A stretch of DNA of 64,000 bases from Pseudoneurospora amorphoporcata (taxonomy: Eukaryota > Ascomycota > Sordariomycetes > Sordariales > Sordariaceae), in contig MU859210.1 in NCBI GenBank assembly GCA_033297205.1, positions 1-64,000 of the forward strand. Reading direction: 5' to 3'. How positions within the stretch are numbered: position 1 is the first letter of the stretch; each line of letters begins with the position of its first letter. Shown in pieces: positions 47,007 through 59,902 of the stretch. A model generated the notes under the pieces. It worked only from the letters and a program-made list of their open reading frames with translations. It searched no databases and was not told the origin of the DNA. Made by a program: the position numbers and the translations under genes.

Positions 47007-48709
47007 TCAGACACTCTGGGGGTTGAAGTGGGCGGGCTGCAAAACTATCAGTAAAAGCAATCACGAGACCCAGTTGTTGGATAAACTTACAGGACTGTTG
47101 AGCATGTTGTTGCGACGGTGTCTACCCTTCTTGATATGCGTCTTGAGGGCAGCAGAGTCAAGTGGCTTAAGCAGTTCGAAGCTGCACAGAAGCTCAGTAG
47201 ACACAGCCATGACAGCTCCCCAGTTATCAAACTCGCCGCAGTACTATTACTAAGTTAGTGACATGTCACATCGAACTTTAAAGGGACACAACTTACGTTA
47301 GGAGCACTGAAAATAGTGACAAGAACGCGATCGGTGTAGAACTCATAACCATCCTCAACAACCATGTGCGCACGGCAAACCAGATCGAAATCGTGAGTGG
47401 CGAGGAAGTCCGAGATAACCTTCTTTCCGAAACAGTAACTGACACCTCGTTCGTTCGCTTCCCAGTCTTGATCCATGTCGGCTGGATCAGACCAGAGAAG
47501 ATCGTTGAGCAGTCCGTAGTCAGGAACATCGGTGGGACGAGCAATGTTGCGGATATCGTCCATGTGGCCAAGAGCAGGCGAAAGACCGCCGTGAACGCAA
47601 AAGATCTTACCGGCAACAATAGCAGCGATAGGGAGACAGTTGAAGGTATCAACGAAAGTCTTCCAGATCTTGACATTACATCTGCGCTTGCACTCATCGT
47701 AGAAACCGTAGACCCTGGTAACGTTGGCGCATTCGTGGTTGCCGCGGAGCAAAAAGAAGTTCTCAGGATACTTGAGCTTGTAGCACATCAGAAGCAGGAT
47801 GGTCTCGAGGGACTGCTTTCCACGATCGACGTAGTCGCCAAGGAACAGGTAGTTGGAGTGCGGAGGGAAACCGCACATCTCGAACATGCGAATCAAGTCA
47901 GTGTACTGGCCATGGACATCGCCGACAATCTTGACGGGCGCATCCAGTTCCAGGAGGGCCGGCTGAGAAAGGAACAACTCCCGAGCGCGGTGGCAAATGG
48001 CCACAATCTCGGCATTCTTGAGGCAGACGCTCTTGGTGACCTTTCCAGCATAGGCAGCATCCAGCAGTCGCTTGATGAAATCATCGAGATCAATATCCTT
48101 GATTTCGCTCATGGCGACACCCGAAACCGACTGCTCATTCTGAGGGTCCTGGTTCGGGGTGTCGTAGACTGGGTTGATGGTGTTCTCGCGCTTCACGAGG
48201 ATGGACTGGCCGGGCTGTTGGTTGGGGTTGGCTCCGCCACCACCAGAGGGCGGTTGGTCGGAAATGTGGTCAACTTCGCCACTTTCTTGAGCCGCGCGGA
48301 TATCGTGGCGGCCCGTGGTAGCACCGTGAACCGGTGACGGGGGAGGTTGGGGTTCACCAGTCGGAGACGCTAGCGTTGCGGTATCGAGCGAAGGTGAAGA
48401 GGGAGACGATGGCGAGGGAGAGACAGGAGAAGGCGACATGTCTCGGCGGCTTGGCCGCGTGTTTACCGAAGGCTTTCCATTCTTTCCATTCAAAGCGTTC
48501 GTTTTCTCGGCGAGTTCCTCGCTGGAGAGAATGGTCGAGTTCCGAGGGCTGTCAGTCTTGCTTCCGCCGGGAATTTTTGAGCGGAGTCCGCGAAAAGAGC
48601 GTGAGGAGTCCTTGGTGTCGGATTTGCTAAAAGACGGGTAGGACTTGAGGTCGTCATCGCCTCTGTTCTTGGAAGATGCCCCCGCGTCTTTGGAGGATGA
48701 GTTGCCCAT
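47007..48709 (-). CDS. ppz1: PPZ-type serine/threonine protein phosphatase
   Basis: Exons (5' to 3') 47297-48709, 47091-47243 and 47007-47036; introns 53 and 54 bp with GTAAGT donors. The protein has 531 residues. It belongs to the PP1-related PPZ class (N. crassa pzl-1, yeast Ppz1/2), regulators of ion homeostasis and cell integrity. The start MGNSSSKD has the N-myristoylation signature (Gly2, Ser6). Residues 10-200 are a Ser/Pro-rich regulatory region. The catalytic core has GDVHGQY (263-269), GDYVDRG (291-297), RGNHE (322-326) and FCVHGG. RAHMVVEDGYEF carries Met where PP1 has Gln, as in PPZ enzymes. Splicing joins FSAPN to YCGEFDNWGAVM, the universal PPP ending, followed by the tail KKGRHRRNNMLNSP and PAHFNPQSV. 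If the first intron is ignored, the protein ends in a spurious tail at 47255. Confidence 0.95.
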
Positions 48710-50188
48710 GATTTCTCAGTGTCAGAACGTTGGTGTCAGCTCTGGAAAGGAGAAAGTATAGGGGCTGGACGGTGTGCGCGTGTCAGGTTTGTGGTTCCGG
48801 CAGAGTCGCCTTTGAATGCCCACACAGCCTACCGCTGCACCCGTCTAGAATCGATGGAGTTGTTTTCGTGGGCGCCCCAGAGTACTAGGGAGGGTGATAG
48901 AGTCTATCGAGACAAGAAAGCAGATGGGCGGCGGTGGAAGAACAACGTCCTGATGATTTCTCCGTTTTTGTTGAGCCTAGCGGGACTCGGAACGGGTGCG
49001 GTAATCGTCGAGACGTGATTTTGGCTGTTGAGCCAAAGCGAGTCGCCCCAACTTGCGAACGGTCTCGGCGTTAGGATATATCGGGGGAGTTGTCCGCAAT
49101 AAGAGGACGCGGAGGAGGGAGCGGAAGAGTCGGAAGGTCTGGGAACGATGATAGGGTTAGAAGGTCAGCGTTGCATATTACCAGGAAGGCGTGCATGTCA
49201 TACAAGCAAAGCGAGAGTGATGCGTAGGTGGGCGTCGTAAATGTAGGTTGAGGTAACCGAAGGCGGGGCGATGGAGGAAGGAAATGAATGATGAAGTGAT
49301 GATAGGGAAGAAGAGGGGAAACAATAAATGCGGGGGTGGGATGAAAGGGAGGGAAGGGAAAGGGGACTTTTTGTCAGTCCTAAAGGAAACCTAACGTACG
49401 AGGGACAGGAGACAAGGCCGAGCAACAGTGCCTAGTCTAAGAATCTGCCAAGGCTGGAGATTGGATTGGCAGATGGAGGATCAGGATCGAATGGTGGCCT
49501 TGAGAGGAAGTCGTCGCTATCGCTTTTGATTGTTGTGGTTCTTGTTGGGAAAGAACTTGGCGATGCGGAAGTCGGAATCGAGGCCGAGTCTTGTTAGGAT
49601 GGGGAAGTGTGCAGCGCGACAGCGTTCGTGGGTGCGTTCGGTCGTGTGGTTCGTGTGTGTGGTCGGGGGTTCGAGTGCTGAATCGACCGAAGTGGGATCG
49701 AGTTGGCACAGCCTGGCTCGACCTGGCAGCGGATGCAGGCGAATGGCGAATTATAGTCGACGGTGTTGCCTGGGGTCCTGGATTCGTTGGGTCTGGGGGC
49801 GAACCTGGACTTCTTGGAGGAGATGGATAACGGTGGAGGTGTAGGGAGGGAGACTAGCGACGATGGTGGCTCGCAACGTGTTCCGACTTGTGTGTTTCAA
49901 TTCCTAGACTAGGTAGAGTAGGTGACGACGGCGACGACGACAACGACGGCGACGAGGAGATGATGGTCGATTGAAGGCTTGACCCGAACGGATAATTGGT
50001 TGGGTCAGAAACCTGCACAACTGAGTTGGAGGCTGATTGGATGCCCTTCTTTTTTTTAAAAGTTTTTTCTTGTCCGTCGGCGTCAAGATTCCCGGCAACG
50101 TGGAATGGGAGGAAGTGCAGAGAGCAGATGTGGAAAGGGTGGAAGGAGTGGAAAGACTCTTTGAAAAAGACTGTATGACGATAGCGGG

Positions 50189-50227
50189 TCGGCGGGTCAG
50201 CAAGTCGGCGGGTCAGCAAGTCGGCGG
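50189..50227 (+). repeat. 16-bp tandem repeat
   Basis: Two full units of TCGGCGGGTCAGCAAG and a partial third. Confidence 0.9.
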
Positions 50228-50424
50228 AGAAGGAGGATCAGCGGTAGCGCTAGACGTGTAATGTATTGTAATGCGGGCGTATGTACGTATCGGTGACCGG
50301 GTGACCTCGAGGCCTGTAGTGTAGGTAAGGTGGGTAGGTATCAGGTGTCTTTCGGGGCCGGATATAGAATAGGCGATGGGATTGAGGGGGGAAAAAGAGA
50401 GAAAAAAGGGATCGGAAAGTGGGA

Positions 50425-50444
50425 TTCTCTCTCTCTCTCTCTCT
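50425..50444 (+). repeat. (TC)n microsatellite
   Basis: About nine to ten TC dinucleotides in PPZ-upstream spacer DNA. Confidence 0.9.
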
Positions 50445-53348
50445 TTTCTCTTTTTCCAAAAACAGCAATTGGGCAATTCAGTCGGTTTCCTATGGCATAA
50501 CCATCCCAGAGGAGTAGTGTACAGTTATATCCAAAAGTGGAAAGGGTGAATGTGAAAAGGTTGTCACGTTGTCCCCTCTGTCAGGTACGCCCGCAGTAGA
50601 GTTGCAGTCACCAGCGGGCGGGTGGTAATGGAGAAGGGGAAGCGCAAGGCGTTCGGGTGTTGTAGCGATAGCGACTGCCCGTTGTGACGGGGAATAATGA
50701 CTACACAAAAAGTCCGTCGGATGGCCTCCATGGCCAGACCTTTCTCGAGAAATGATACTAGCCGATCCACAAATGTTTCAATGCCGAAAACGAAACAAGC
50801 CTCAAAACGAAGTCCACAATGCATTTGAGTTTGGGAATTGGGATAGGGATCCAGGACGAGATAAAAGCTCGTGGGCTGACATGAGAGGCTGAAGACGGGA
50901 AGGCACAAAGAGCACGTGCTTTGCTGCTTTGCTGCAGTGCAAGTGCAATGCCTGCAGTTGCCCTGTCCCTTGGTGATCACGCCCGGCCTTGCCCGTTTGG
51001 TGAGGAGCCAAGGAGCCTAATGATGGAGAGGGAAGTGGGGCAATTCTCTTGCAGTGTTAGAATGTCAATGGCACTTGTGAAAATGTTCACTGTTCCGTCG
51101 TGAATGAATCACACAGTAGACTAGTTCCAATGCCAGCTCCATATCTCATGCAATGGTGATACGAAGCCAAAAAGAGGACAAAGGACTTTCCCTTGAGGCT
51201 CTTTTGTCTGTGCAAGTTGTGCACGGTTACCGCTGAAACGAGGAGTCGTTCGTTTTCTCTTCCCTCGATAACGATGTCGCGTTCTTCTTGCGTGATAACA
51301 GAGAGATAGACTGGAGCCGCGGCCAAAATGGTATGTGTAGCGTAGAAATTCCCCAATTTGTAACTGTGCCTTGTGAACCGCCCAATCCGTTCCTTTATTT
51401 CCTTCGTTTCACTTCCCGTTGTTGATTTGTTTCCTTCCCGTTTCAGATTACTTAGTTTCTTACGTGCTAGCGTTATCTTCCACACGTATCTTACGCTCGG
51501 CTTGTTTCTCTTTCAAACTTCAAGCGCTCATCCATCTGGTAACAAATCACCAACAGACCCGACCTACCTACATACTGCAAAAAGGACTAACCACCAGACA
51601 GTTCCGTCAGGCACCGCGATGCATGCCCGGGATCACTGGTCACCGGAAGCTAGTCGAACGAAATGGAAGATGGAAGTTTTGAGTCAGCCTGGGTCCTAGG
51701 AGTCCGCGGAGACAAGGGAGTCAAAGTCTCAGACAGATGATAATCAAAATTCTTTCCCATGTTGATATGTACAGTAGTCTAGTAGGGCCCGGGCCGCCGG
51801 GGGGACCGGGGCACGCTCGCCGGCAAGTACATATGATCACGGGTGCCTAACGGCGGGGCCCCTGGTAAATGGTTGGGCTCTTGTCTTGCAAGTGCGAAGT
51901 TCGTCAGGTCCCGTCGTCGTCGCGAATGCGACTTTCTTGGTTCATGCGTGTGATATGTATGGATAAAAAAAAGCGAAAGAGATGGTCGCAATACTAATTT
52001 GCCAAGGTTGATAGTGGACTGGGAAATGCTTGATGCTATGGAGACTCCAAGAACCTAAGAACTTGCCCAGGCGGGATATGCCAGGGGAAGGTAGGGCAAG
52101 GGTTTTTTTTATCGAAAATAAAAAGTCTGGAATGACTACATCCAGCGGTTGGGTTGCAACATGCTCACGAGATATCCATTGTTTTCGGAAGAGGGGAAAA
52201 AGAATGGGGGAATCGGCATCCAGCATATATTCTATATCGCATATGCATATGTCCAGGGAAAGGGAAGATGATCTGTAGTCGCTTCTCCAACCTTCAAGAC
52301 AAAAGAACAATACAGTAGAGCCTCCCGCCCGCTGGCTGCCATCCCATTCCCGAGATCGGAGGTGAGGCCGCCCCGATTTGCTTTGGAGGGTATCCCCTCC
52401 ATGCGTGGTTGTGAATGTGAATGTGATAGCGGAACGTTGCCGCTGCCGCGCCGCCGCTACGGCTGCTGAATGGAGCTCTGCGATGCGACCATACATTTTC
52501 CATTCATTTCGATTTGCGGCATCTGATTCAATCCGACGACGTTCCAGCCCATTTTTTTTCTTCGGCTTCCACCACTGCACCATGCAACTGTCATCGTCGT
52601 CACAGCCCACTGAGCCTAGTGACCAAGACAGACAACGTCGACGAAGAAGAAGTTGTGAACTCCAACAAGTGAACCCAACCGGTGGAGTTCCACGGAAACA
52701 TAAATTCAAAGTGGAACCAGATTCCAAAAGAAGAGGAACAGGATCAAGAACAGGGGAATGCGATTCTCGCTATCACCGAACGCTTGCGGCTGGAATTCCC
52801 TGGGAAGGTTCCTAGGTTGAGAGCTTGAGACAAAGTTCCTGGCAGTCCACATGACCGAGTGCATGAGCTGTACTAACCTTGGCGGTGAAAGCGACCAGGG
52901 CTGTCCACATTCTAGCTTCTCGAGATGGTTCGTGATGGCGCATGGGGATAGGGATTTCGGATGGGTTCGAAGGAAAGGAAGGGTGGAAGACGTGGTCACT
53001 CGGCACGTCAAGGTTTTTCTTCCATGCGTTTTCCTATTTTGGGCAAAGAGAGAGAGAGAGGGAGAGAAAACGTGTTTTCTTTGAGTGGACATGGCCACAT
53101 GGGTCTGCGACGTGGGTAGGTAGGTTGGCATCTCAACATTTGTTTTTTATTTTTTGACTTCTGCTCTGATTCTTTCAGCTCCGCCTGGCTGAATTATTCC
53201 TCGGTACCTGAGCGGCCGGCGCGCGGATCCAAATTTGAGGAGTCTACATACTGTAGTGGCGGTGGCCGCGGTGGCCGGTGGGTGCTTCGCTGTAGGTGCT
53301 GCCTTAATTGACGGGCCAGAGCAGTCGGTAACGTGGCTCCTCAGGTTA

Positions 53349-53892
53349 CTCGTCGGTTAGGTGGATTCGCTTCGCCAGCCAACCCACTCTCATAGTCCCT
53401 CTGAGAGTCGGTCTTTTTACCTGTAACGCGCAAGCTCTATAACGGTTTTGGAACTTCAACCACAATTGCTCAACCACATCAAATGGCTATAAGACAAAAA
53501 TGTCCTATATTAAAGGTATAAATATAAGAAGCAACTCTGGAAGTTTTTGAGACCACGAACTCAAGATTGCACTCTCGATAATCGTTTGCATCCAAAATCC
53601 GGCCCACGATTTCGGACAAAATTTGGCCAGGGTTAGGGTTTCGACTAAATACCTCTTCAACTTCTTAAACTCTTTTCCTTAACCAATTCTTAAGCAAATT
53701 CAATACAAAAATCTTCCTTTAATAGAGAAAAGCTACGAAAGAATAAGAATAAAATTTGACATTGAAATCTTTAAAGTGGGTTGAGATATTCCAAATCGTT
53801 ACAGAGCTTGCGCGTTATAGGTAAAAAGACCGACTCTCAGAGGGACTATGAGAGTGGGTTGGCTGGCGAAGCGAATCCACCTAACCGACGAG
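53349..53892. mobile_element. 544-bp MITE with 96-bp terminal inverted repeats and TA target duplication
   Basis: The left arm 53349-53444 starts CTCGTCGGTTAGGTGGATTC. The right arm 53797-53892 is its reverse complement over 96 bp with only two mismatches, both transitions. TA flanks both ends (53347-53348 and 53893-53894), the target duplication of Tc1/mariner-type transposons. The 350-bp core is AT-rich with no open frame of note, so the element depends on a transposase from elsewhere. Near-identical arms suggest fairly recent activity or strong hairpin-based repair. Confidence 0.88.
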
Positions 53893-56821
53893 TATTGCCC
53901 ATGTTTCGGACGACGATAGCTTCTTCTGTGGAGGTTGGCTCGTAGGGTAGGTACGGTAGTTCGCCGAGCTGGCCGACGACGAGTCTCTCTCGACGAGAAA
54001 GTCCTTTTTTTTGTTCCCAACACGAACAAAGGAGATAAGGAAACGGCGACACCGGAAAGGCGGTAGTAGTCAGACATGCATGATAAAGACCATCTCGTGA
54101 GTAAACAGACTGACATGTGTCTTATTGTTGACGGTCAGGTTGCGATATGTGCGTGAACTCGAATTGGACGACGGTCTTCCTGTGACTGACATGCAAGACA
54201 CGTCCGACAGCGGAGTGTTTCAGGTTTGGGAAGGCCAGGGAGAACCGGAGAAGTACGAAGCGGCCATGGGTGAGGAACCCCAACCCCCTTCGGACACTCG
54301 CGCGATGCCGTCGGAAATTACAGCCGGAGCACGGAAGAGATGAAGACGGAGACGGACTGGATCGAATCGGCGTCTAAGTGACGCACCAAAAGCCGACACG
54401 GAACGGCCATGACAAGTGTGGGACCCGGCGAACCTTTATAGCCACGCGATTCCAGCTTCGGCCGAGCAAGCTGGCAACGGCGCCGACTCCCGAGGCATTC
54501 CCACGTTTCACCTCCACATCTTAACCGACACGCCGATAGACAGGGGGTGGCGATCCCGAATCCGATATATTGGAAGATTTGCGGTGCGGGTGCCATCGAC
54601 GCGCCGACTGACGGGTTCGGCAGACAGACGATGAAGACGGGCAGGGCACTTGATGAACATTTCGGAATATTGAAAATTGAAATCCATTAGGCGAATTTTG
54701 AGCAGCAGCAGCGGCGGCCGTGAAAGGCCCACTTCCATTCTTTCCCGCCGCGTCAGATAGTGGGGCTCGGCCGAAAAAATACGTACTGCGTAGGTACACA
54801 TTACGGAGCACCAAGCTCTAAATATAGTGCTGCTGCGCCCCAAAGCCCCAAGGGCCCAACCACCAAAAAGCTTCTCTTCCATTCATGTTACGCACGCGAG
54901 GCACGCAATGGACGAACATGCGAAGCTCAGCCTTCCCGTTTATCCCCATGGAAGTTGAGAACACTCGTCGTTGCCCACTTGCCCTTGGCTTAAATGGACC
55001 CAATGGCCGCCTTGGCCGTGGGCTTGGTCAGGCTTGGATTGGAAAGGCCCAGACCTTGACAGATGATCGATGACTGCCCAGAGACGGGCGGGCAAGACGG
55101 GCCGACGTATGATACCTACGTGCGAACGAATGAAAGAGACGGGAAAAGGGTGGTGGTTGTCATCCCGTCCCGTCACAAATGCAAGATACTGCACAAGGAA
55201 CTTTTATCAACCCAATCTATCTGACGAAAGGGAAGCACATTAGATCTCGGCCCCATACCATACGAATATATACATACAAACGACAGTGATGAGAATGCGA
55301 GGGATAAAAAATCAGGAGGGGTAATAAACGGCCGTGAGGACACCAACAATATCTCAGGCGGGGATAATGCAGGCTGACAGCGTCGTCGTCTTCCACATTG
55401 ACGGGACCCAGCATCTTGGGTGCCTGATGGGATGGAGGGTTGATAAACCTGAAACAACAGCGAGATCCCATTTCCCAAGCCCTACGATCAAATTATCAAA
55501 AAGGACTTGAACAGCCCTACCTACCTACCCAGCCTCTCGCTTCGACGTTAACGAAAATCTCCAGCGGGATGTTCGTACGTAGTATCATGTCCACCACTGT
55601 TCGACACCCCCGTTCCTCCGAAGGCTACAACACAACTTCCACAAGTACTCCACCATGTTGCCAAAAACGGTTTGGTGTTCTGTTACGAAGGATTGGTGGC
55701 AGGTCGTTCGTTGACTTCTTTGGTGAAAGGAAAACACCCTGCCGGCCGTCACAGTTTCCCTGTTTGTGTTCCTTGGTGTCTCCCAAATCCCTTGTGGTTC
55801 AAATTCCTTGTGCAGAGGCATTGGGGTTGTATATAACGACTTGGCACATGTTTCCCCGAACACGTGTAGGTGCTTCCAAGCTTTGCCATCCTATATTGGG
55901 AGGCCGTTCAAGGTGCCACATTCGCGGTATCGTTGCGGCTGTTACTACAGTGTTCTCAAAGCGAGGTCGCGGGTGATGAGTGGTGCAAGACGGGAATACG
56001 AAGTTGAGAACCTCCCGTCTGTCTCGTCCCGACAAACTGGAAGAAAAGGAGCAGGGGCGGGGTAACTGGACACCCCACTGCACTAACAAAGTTACCTCAC
56101 CACGAGTGTCCCCTCATTGCGGCCTTGGTTGCTTGCCTCTCTAAAAAAAAAGGGTACCGACATTGATAAACACCAATACGTTGACGCGTCAGTAAATCAT
56201 CAAGGGACGGTGGCTGCTCAAGACACATTCGTAATGCCAGTTTCAATGACAGTGCGAAGGCCCGCGGGCATCTGTTTGCGGTGCAGTGATGACAGCCAAG
56301 TGCAGTGCCCTTCAATCTCACACGGCCCGGGAACTGTGAGCGACACAGGTTCAACTTGTTACTGCGCCACCAGCGGCCGACACAGCCCAGTTGCTTGGTG
56401 GTCGTGGGTGCCCATAATTGCCCACAATTGCCCACCAGCTGAAGATCCTTCCAGCTTTCTGGCCAACCATCTCGGCCCATCTCAGCCATCCCACTCGTCA
56501 GCACCCGACTGACAAACAAAACCCGAAAGCATATTTGATGATTTGATCGCCCTTCCCTTCTTTTGCTTTGGACTGCCTGTTTCTCTTCTCTCATCATCTT
56601 TCCTGTGTATCACGATTTTTCCTCGAATATCTCGAGAATAACACAACACACCACAACACACGGTCTAGACTAGAACATCACTACAGTACCTATTAACAGC
56701 CCAACGCACGACACCTAACCCAGCCCGGGCGCGCGTTTCCCCTCCCCCGCAATCATACAACGTCACACGATCCGGAACACAGCTACCAAATCCCCAGCGG
56801 ACCGGTAACAACAACACCAAG

Positions 56822-57898
56822 ATGGGTGTCGGTCGCGTAGTCTGTGTGGCCCTGCCATTCCTGCTCACAGTAGCATCGCTAGTGGCCCTCCTAGTAGGCG
56901 GCCTAGGCGGCGTCGCCGACAAGTCCATGTACATGTTCGACGTCAACCTCTCCAACTTCTCCATCTCGCTCGCCGACGCCGCCAATCTGTTGAATATCAA
57001 CGAGTCCGCCATCCTCGACGCCGGCGCACGCCAGCTTCTCGGCAGCGACGGCGCCTCCACCATCCACGACATGGTCAACAAGCGCCAAGACGGAGGAGGA
57101 ATCACCAACCTGACGGCGCCTCTCCTGGGATTCTACGACGTCTACCAGATCTCCCTCTGGGGCTACTGCCACACCGCCCACAACGGCACGCACTCGTGCA
57201 CCAAGGCCAAGTTCAACTGGGCCGAGGACGCTTTGAATGGCACAGCCAATGACATCAACTCGCTGCTCACCCTGACCGGCCAGAACATCACCTTGCCAAA
57301 GGACGTCACCGACGCGCTCAAGACGTACGTGAAAGCAAGCAAGGGGGCGCAAATCGTGTTTATCATCGCCCTCGTCGCGCTCGTCGTCGAAATCGTCTTT
57401 GGCGTCTTCGCCAACTGTTCGCGCGCCGTGTCCTGTCTCACCTGGCTGATCGCCGGCATCGCGGCCGCAGCCGTGTGCGGTTTCGCCGCCCTGGCGACGG
57501 GGATCTCGGTCGTTGTGGTGGGAGCGGTCGAGAGCGTTGCTGGCAAGTACAGCGCCGAGGGCGACTTCAATAAGCGGTTCATGGCGGCGATTTGGATCGC
57601 TGCGGCGTTTGCGCTGGCGTCTGCTGTCTTTTGGATGTTCACTATTTGCTGCTGTGCGCCCAAGTCCGGTGGCGGGTCGAGCAGGAGCAGCAAGAGGAGC
57701 CTCAATATGGAGAATGAGAAGCTTATTGGGAGCCCGTATCAGCCGGTTGGTGGGTTCGCTGGTGCTAATGGCAATGGGTATGGGAAGCCGAGCCAGGGCT
57801 TTGGTGGGTTTGGTGGTGGGTATCCTAGCCAGCCGCAGCAGCAGCAGAGTGGGAGACGCGATATGGCTTATGAGCCTTATTCCCATCAGAGGATCTAA
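56822..57898 (+). CDS. SUR7/PalI-family plasma-membrane protein
   Basis: Predicted 358 residues, intronless, start ATG at 56822 after a long pyrimidine-rich leader. Topology: TM1 at about 5-28 (VVCVALPFLLTVASLVALLVG); a large external loop with several N-glycosylation sequons (NLS, NFS, NLT, NGT, NIT) and the motif SLWGYCHTAHNGTHSC, comparable to the W-x-x-C of claudin-like SUR7 proteins; then three more TM segments (IVFIIALVALVVEIVFGVF, LTWLIAGIAAAAVCGFAAL and MAAIWIAAAFALASAVFW). The cytosolic tail after CCCAPK is Ser/Lys- then Gly/Gln-rich. Relatives are eisosome/MCC membrane proteins or pH-sensing PalI; the lack of an elongated PalI tail favours the SUR7 side. The exact role is unknown. 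Confidence 0.85.
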   Translation: MGVGRVVCVALPFLLTVASLVALLVGGLGGVADKSMYMFDVNLSNFSISLADAANLLNINESAILDAGARQLLGSDGASTIHDMVNKRQDGGGITNLTAPLLGFYDVYQISLWGYCHTAHNGTHSCTKAKFNWAEDALNGTANDINSLLTLTGQNITLPKDVTDALKTYVKASKGAQIVFIIALVALVVEIVFGVFANCSRAVSCLTWLIAGIAAAAVCGFAALATGISVVVVGAVESVAGKYSAEGDFNKRFMAAIWIAAAFALASAVFWMFTICCCAPKSGGGSSRSSKRSLNMENEKLIGSPYQPVGGFAGANGNGYGKPSQGFGGFGGGYPSQPQQQQSGRRDMAYEPYSHQRI

Positions 57899-59902
57899 GG
57901 GGGGTGTTGACTGAGGGGAAAGGAAGTAAGTGGTTGTGGTGGAAGAGTACCTTGGGTGCTGTTATGACTTCTCTTAGCGAGCGAGGGTTTCTGCTTTGCT
58001 CGCTTTATGACCTAGGAATATTATTTACGAATGCATTTTTAACGGCGCCTTTTCTTTACGGGAAAAGTGAAGGTGTGATGGATGATGATACCTATTTTTC
58101 TTTTTTTCCATCGTTATTTACCTAGTTTCGAGATGTAGCCAAATGGAGATATATCTCGTACAACACTTTGCAAACGTCTCACTTTATTTAGACTGTTCGC
58201 GTGATAACAGGTGAATAATGTCAAGCATCATCTTTTCAGTCCAACTGACAATCTCCGCACACATTTATCACGTCCGGTATCACCTCACCTAACCCCAACA
58301 TTACACTACATCCGCCCTGCATAACTCAGACCCTAACATGTGAGCAAGAAATGCATTTCCACCAGCACATACCTATCCGTTCGGTTCGCAACGGCAATGC
58401 GCATCTTGAGGATCTCGCCTTGGCTTGGCATAAAACGCCTTCACGGAGGATTTGGTCCGCCGGTCGAAACTCTAGTCTACATCTCTGTTACGGACAAAGA
58501 GCGAAGGAGGAGGATGATGGAATGAGGGAGATTGATTTGACAGAGAGAGCAACCTAACTAAGAATTGGGAACTCCACATACTTACGGGTGAGAGGCCTCC
58601 GTCGTCGAAGTCTACTTAGTCAAGTCAAGTTGTGTATGTAAAACCTGACTCCCCTCCCTGGGGCGCGGCTGCGGGCGGATGGATGTTCACATACATTAGG
58701 TTCTGAGGTCTAGAATAATGGTGGTTGGTTTGGGTCATTTGCGAATGAGACGAGGAGAGGTAGTATGAGATGGAAGGAGAAAAAGCCAAGTATTTTGCAG
58801 AAAAGTTGTTTGATGTTACACGGGCAGGTATTTCCTTGCCTTGCAATTCAATTGCTTCTTGTCCGACGACGAGATCAAAGGAGTTGGAAGGCAGGCTCCA
58901 TGCAAGCGGAGAGATTGTATCAAACGTTGAGGTTTAATTAAGGGTTGAGAAAGGACACACGACTACCATGCAGGGAAATGGGGGTCTGAGAATAGGTCTT
59001 GATAAGTACCTGGTGAGAAAATCGCGATTCTAGCAATCTATTTCGCGCACCCGTTGCGTATGAGGGTCGGGTGTATAACAATTTTTTTGGAGAATAAAAG
59101 TCTGAAAAGAAAAAAACCTCTGTTCCGTTTAACAGAGAAAACCGGGTTCAAACAGAGAAAAATTAGAGAAAAGGCATTCTAAAGATAATGCATTTGACGA
59201 AATTTTGACTTTGGAGCATTGACAACAACAGCGCTATACCATTCCACTACTATTGAGCGACATTATTATAGAACAAAATCGCGAAATAAATTGAATGCTC
59301 CGATGTATTTTCTTTTGGTGTTAGCCGTCGCCAAATTAGCTTTTCTAGAAAAAGACCAAAGGAAAACCTCTGATTTGGGTAAAATCTCTGTTTTTAAAAA
59401 TCATTTGTTTTGCACTCGACCTTTATATCAAACTGCTGAAAACAGCTATCTTTTCAGGGTCTGTTTTCAGACCCCCATTTCCCTCTATGGTACTTACTTG
59501 AACAATTTTGTTTGAGACGGCGTTCCTCTCAAAGTTCAAATATCAAACAGTTTAGTTAGCAACTTTACCATAATCAGAAAACTGTTTACGACTCTTTAGG
59601 AGGGGAAAGGGGGGGTGGGTGACTGCTGGGACTTACCCTCTGGGACTGAAGACGCTCGATTAGGGAAGTGTACGGGGTTAGGGTTATAAGCGTACATGAA
59701 AAAATGGAAACCCTCGTTTCACACGGGGAATTTCCTCAACCGAAAAGTGGATGGATGACTGGCCTGCAGGCAAGAAGTGCGAGGACATCAAGGTACTCGC
59801 AGACACACAACACCAAGGATGGATTTTAGTTGAGGTTATTCGCAACAGAAATTTCTACCTACATATATATCGGACGCGCTCAGTCCATCAAAAAAGCCCA
59901 AT
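57899..59902. other. spacer with AT-rich relic
   Basis: SUR7-like 3' UTR on the left and the WDR6-like promoter on the right. From about 59080 to 59590 the DNA is AT-rich with short inverted repeats (59117-59137, 59436-59470) and no gene. It resembles decayed repeat DNA. Confidence 0.5.
59436..59470. repeat. perfect 10-bp hairpin
   Basis: CTGAAAACAG (59436-59445) and CTGTTTTCAG (59461-59470) with a 15-nt loop, inside the AT-rich tract. Confidence 0.8.

Larger units (their letters stand above)
48710..56821. other. 8.1-kb gene-poor spacer containing a TA-flanked MITE
   Basis: Holds the PPZ promoter on the left and the SUR7-like promoter on the right (pyrimidine-rich from about 56550). No convincing protein gene: the longest frames (261 codons at 51942-52727, 178 at 55440-55976) have irregular composition and no domains. 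It includes a 16-bp tandem repeat (50189-50227), a (TC)n tract (50425-50444) and a 544-bp inverted-repeat element (53349-53892). Confidence 0.5.

Noticed and set aside
47366..48337. 323-codon plus-strand frame opposite PPZ
   Set aside because: It is an antisense shadow of the phosphatase coding exon, with no independent motif.
51942..52727. 261-codon minus-strand frame
   Set aside because: It is long for a spacer frame but has mixed composition and no conserved motif. Nothing in the context supports a gene.
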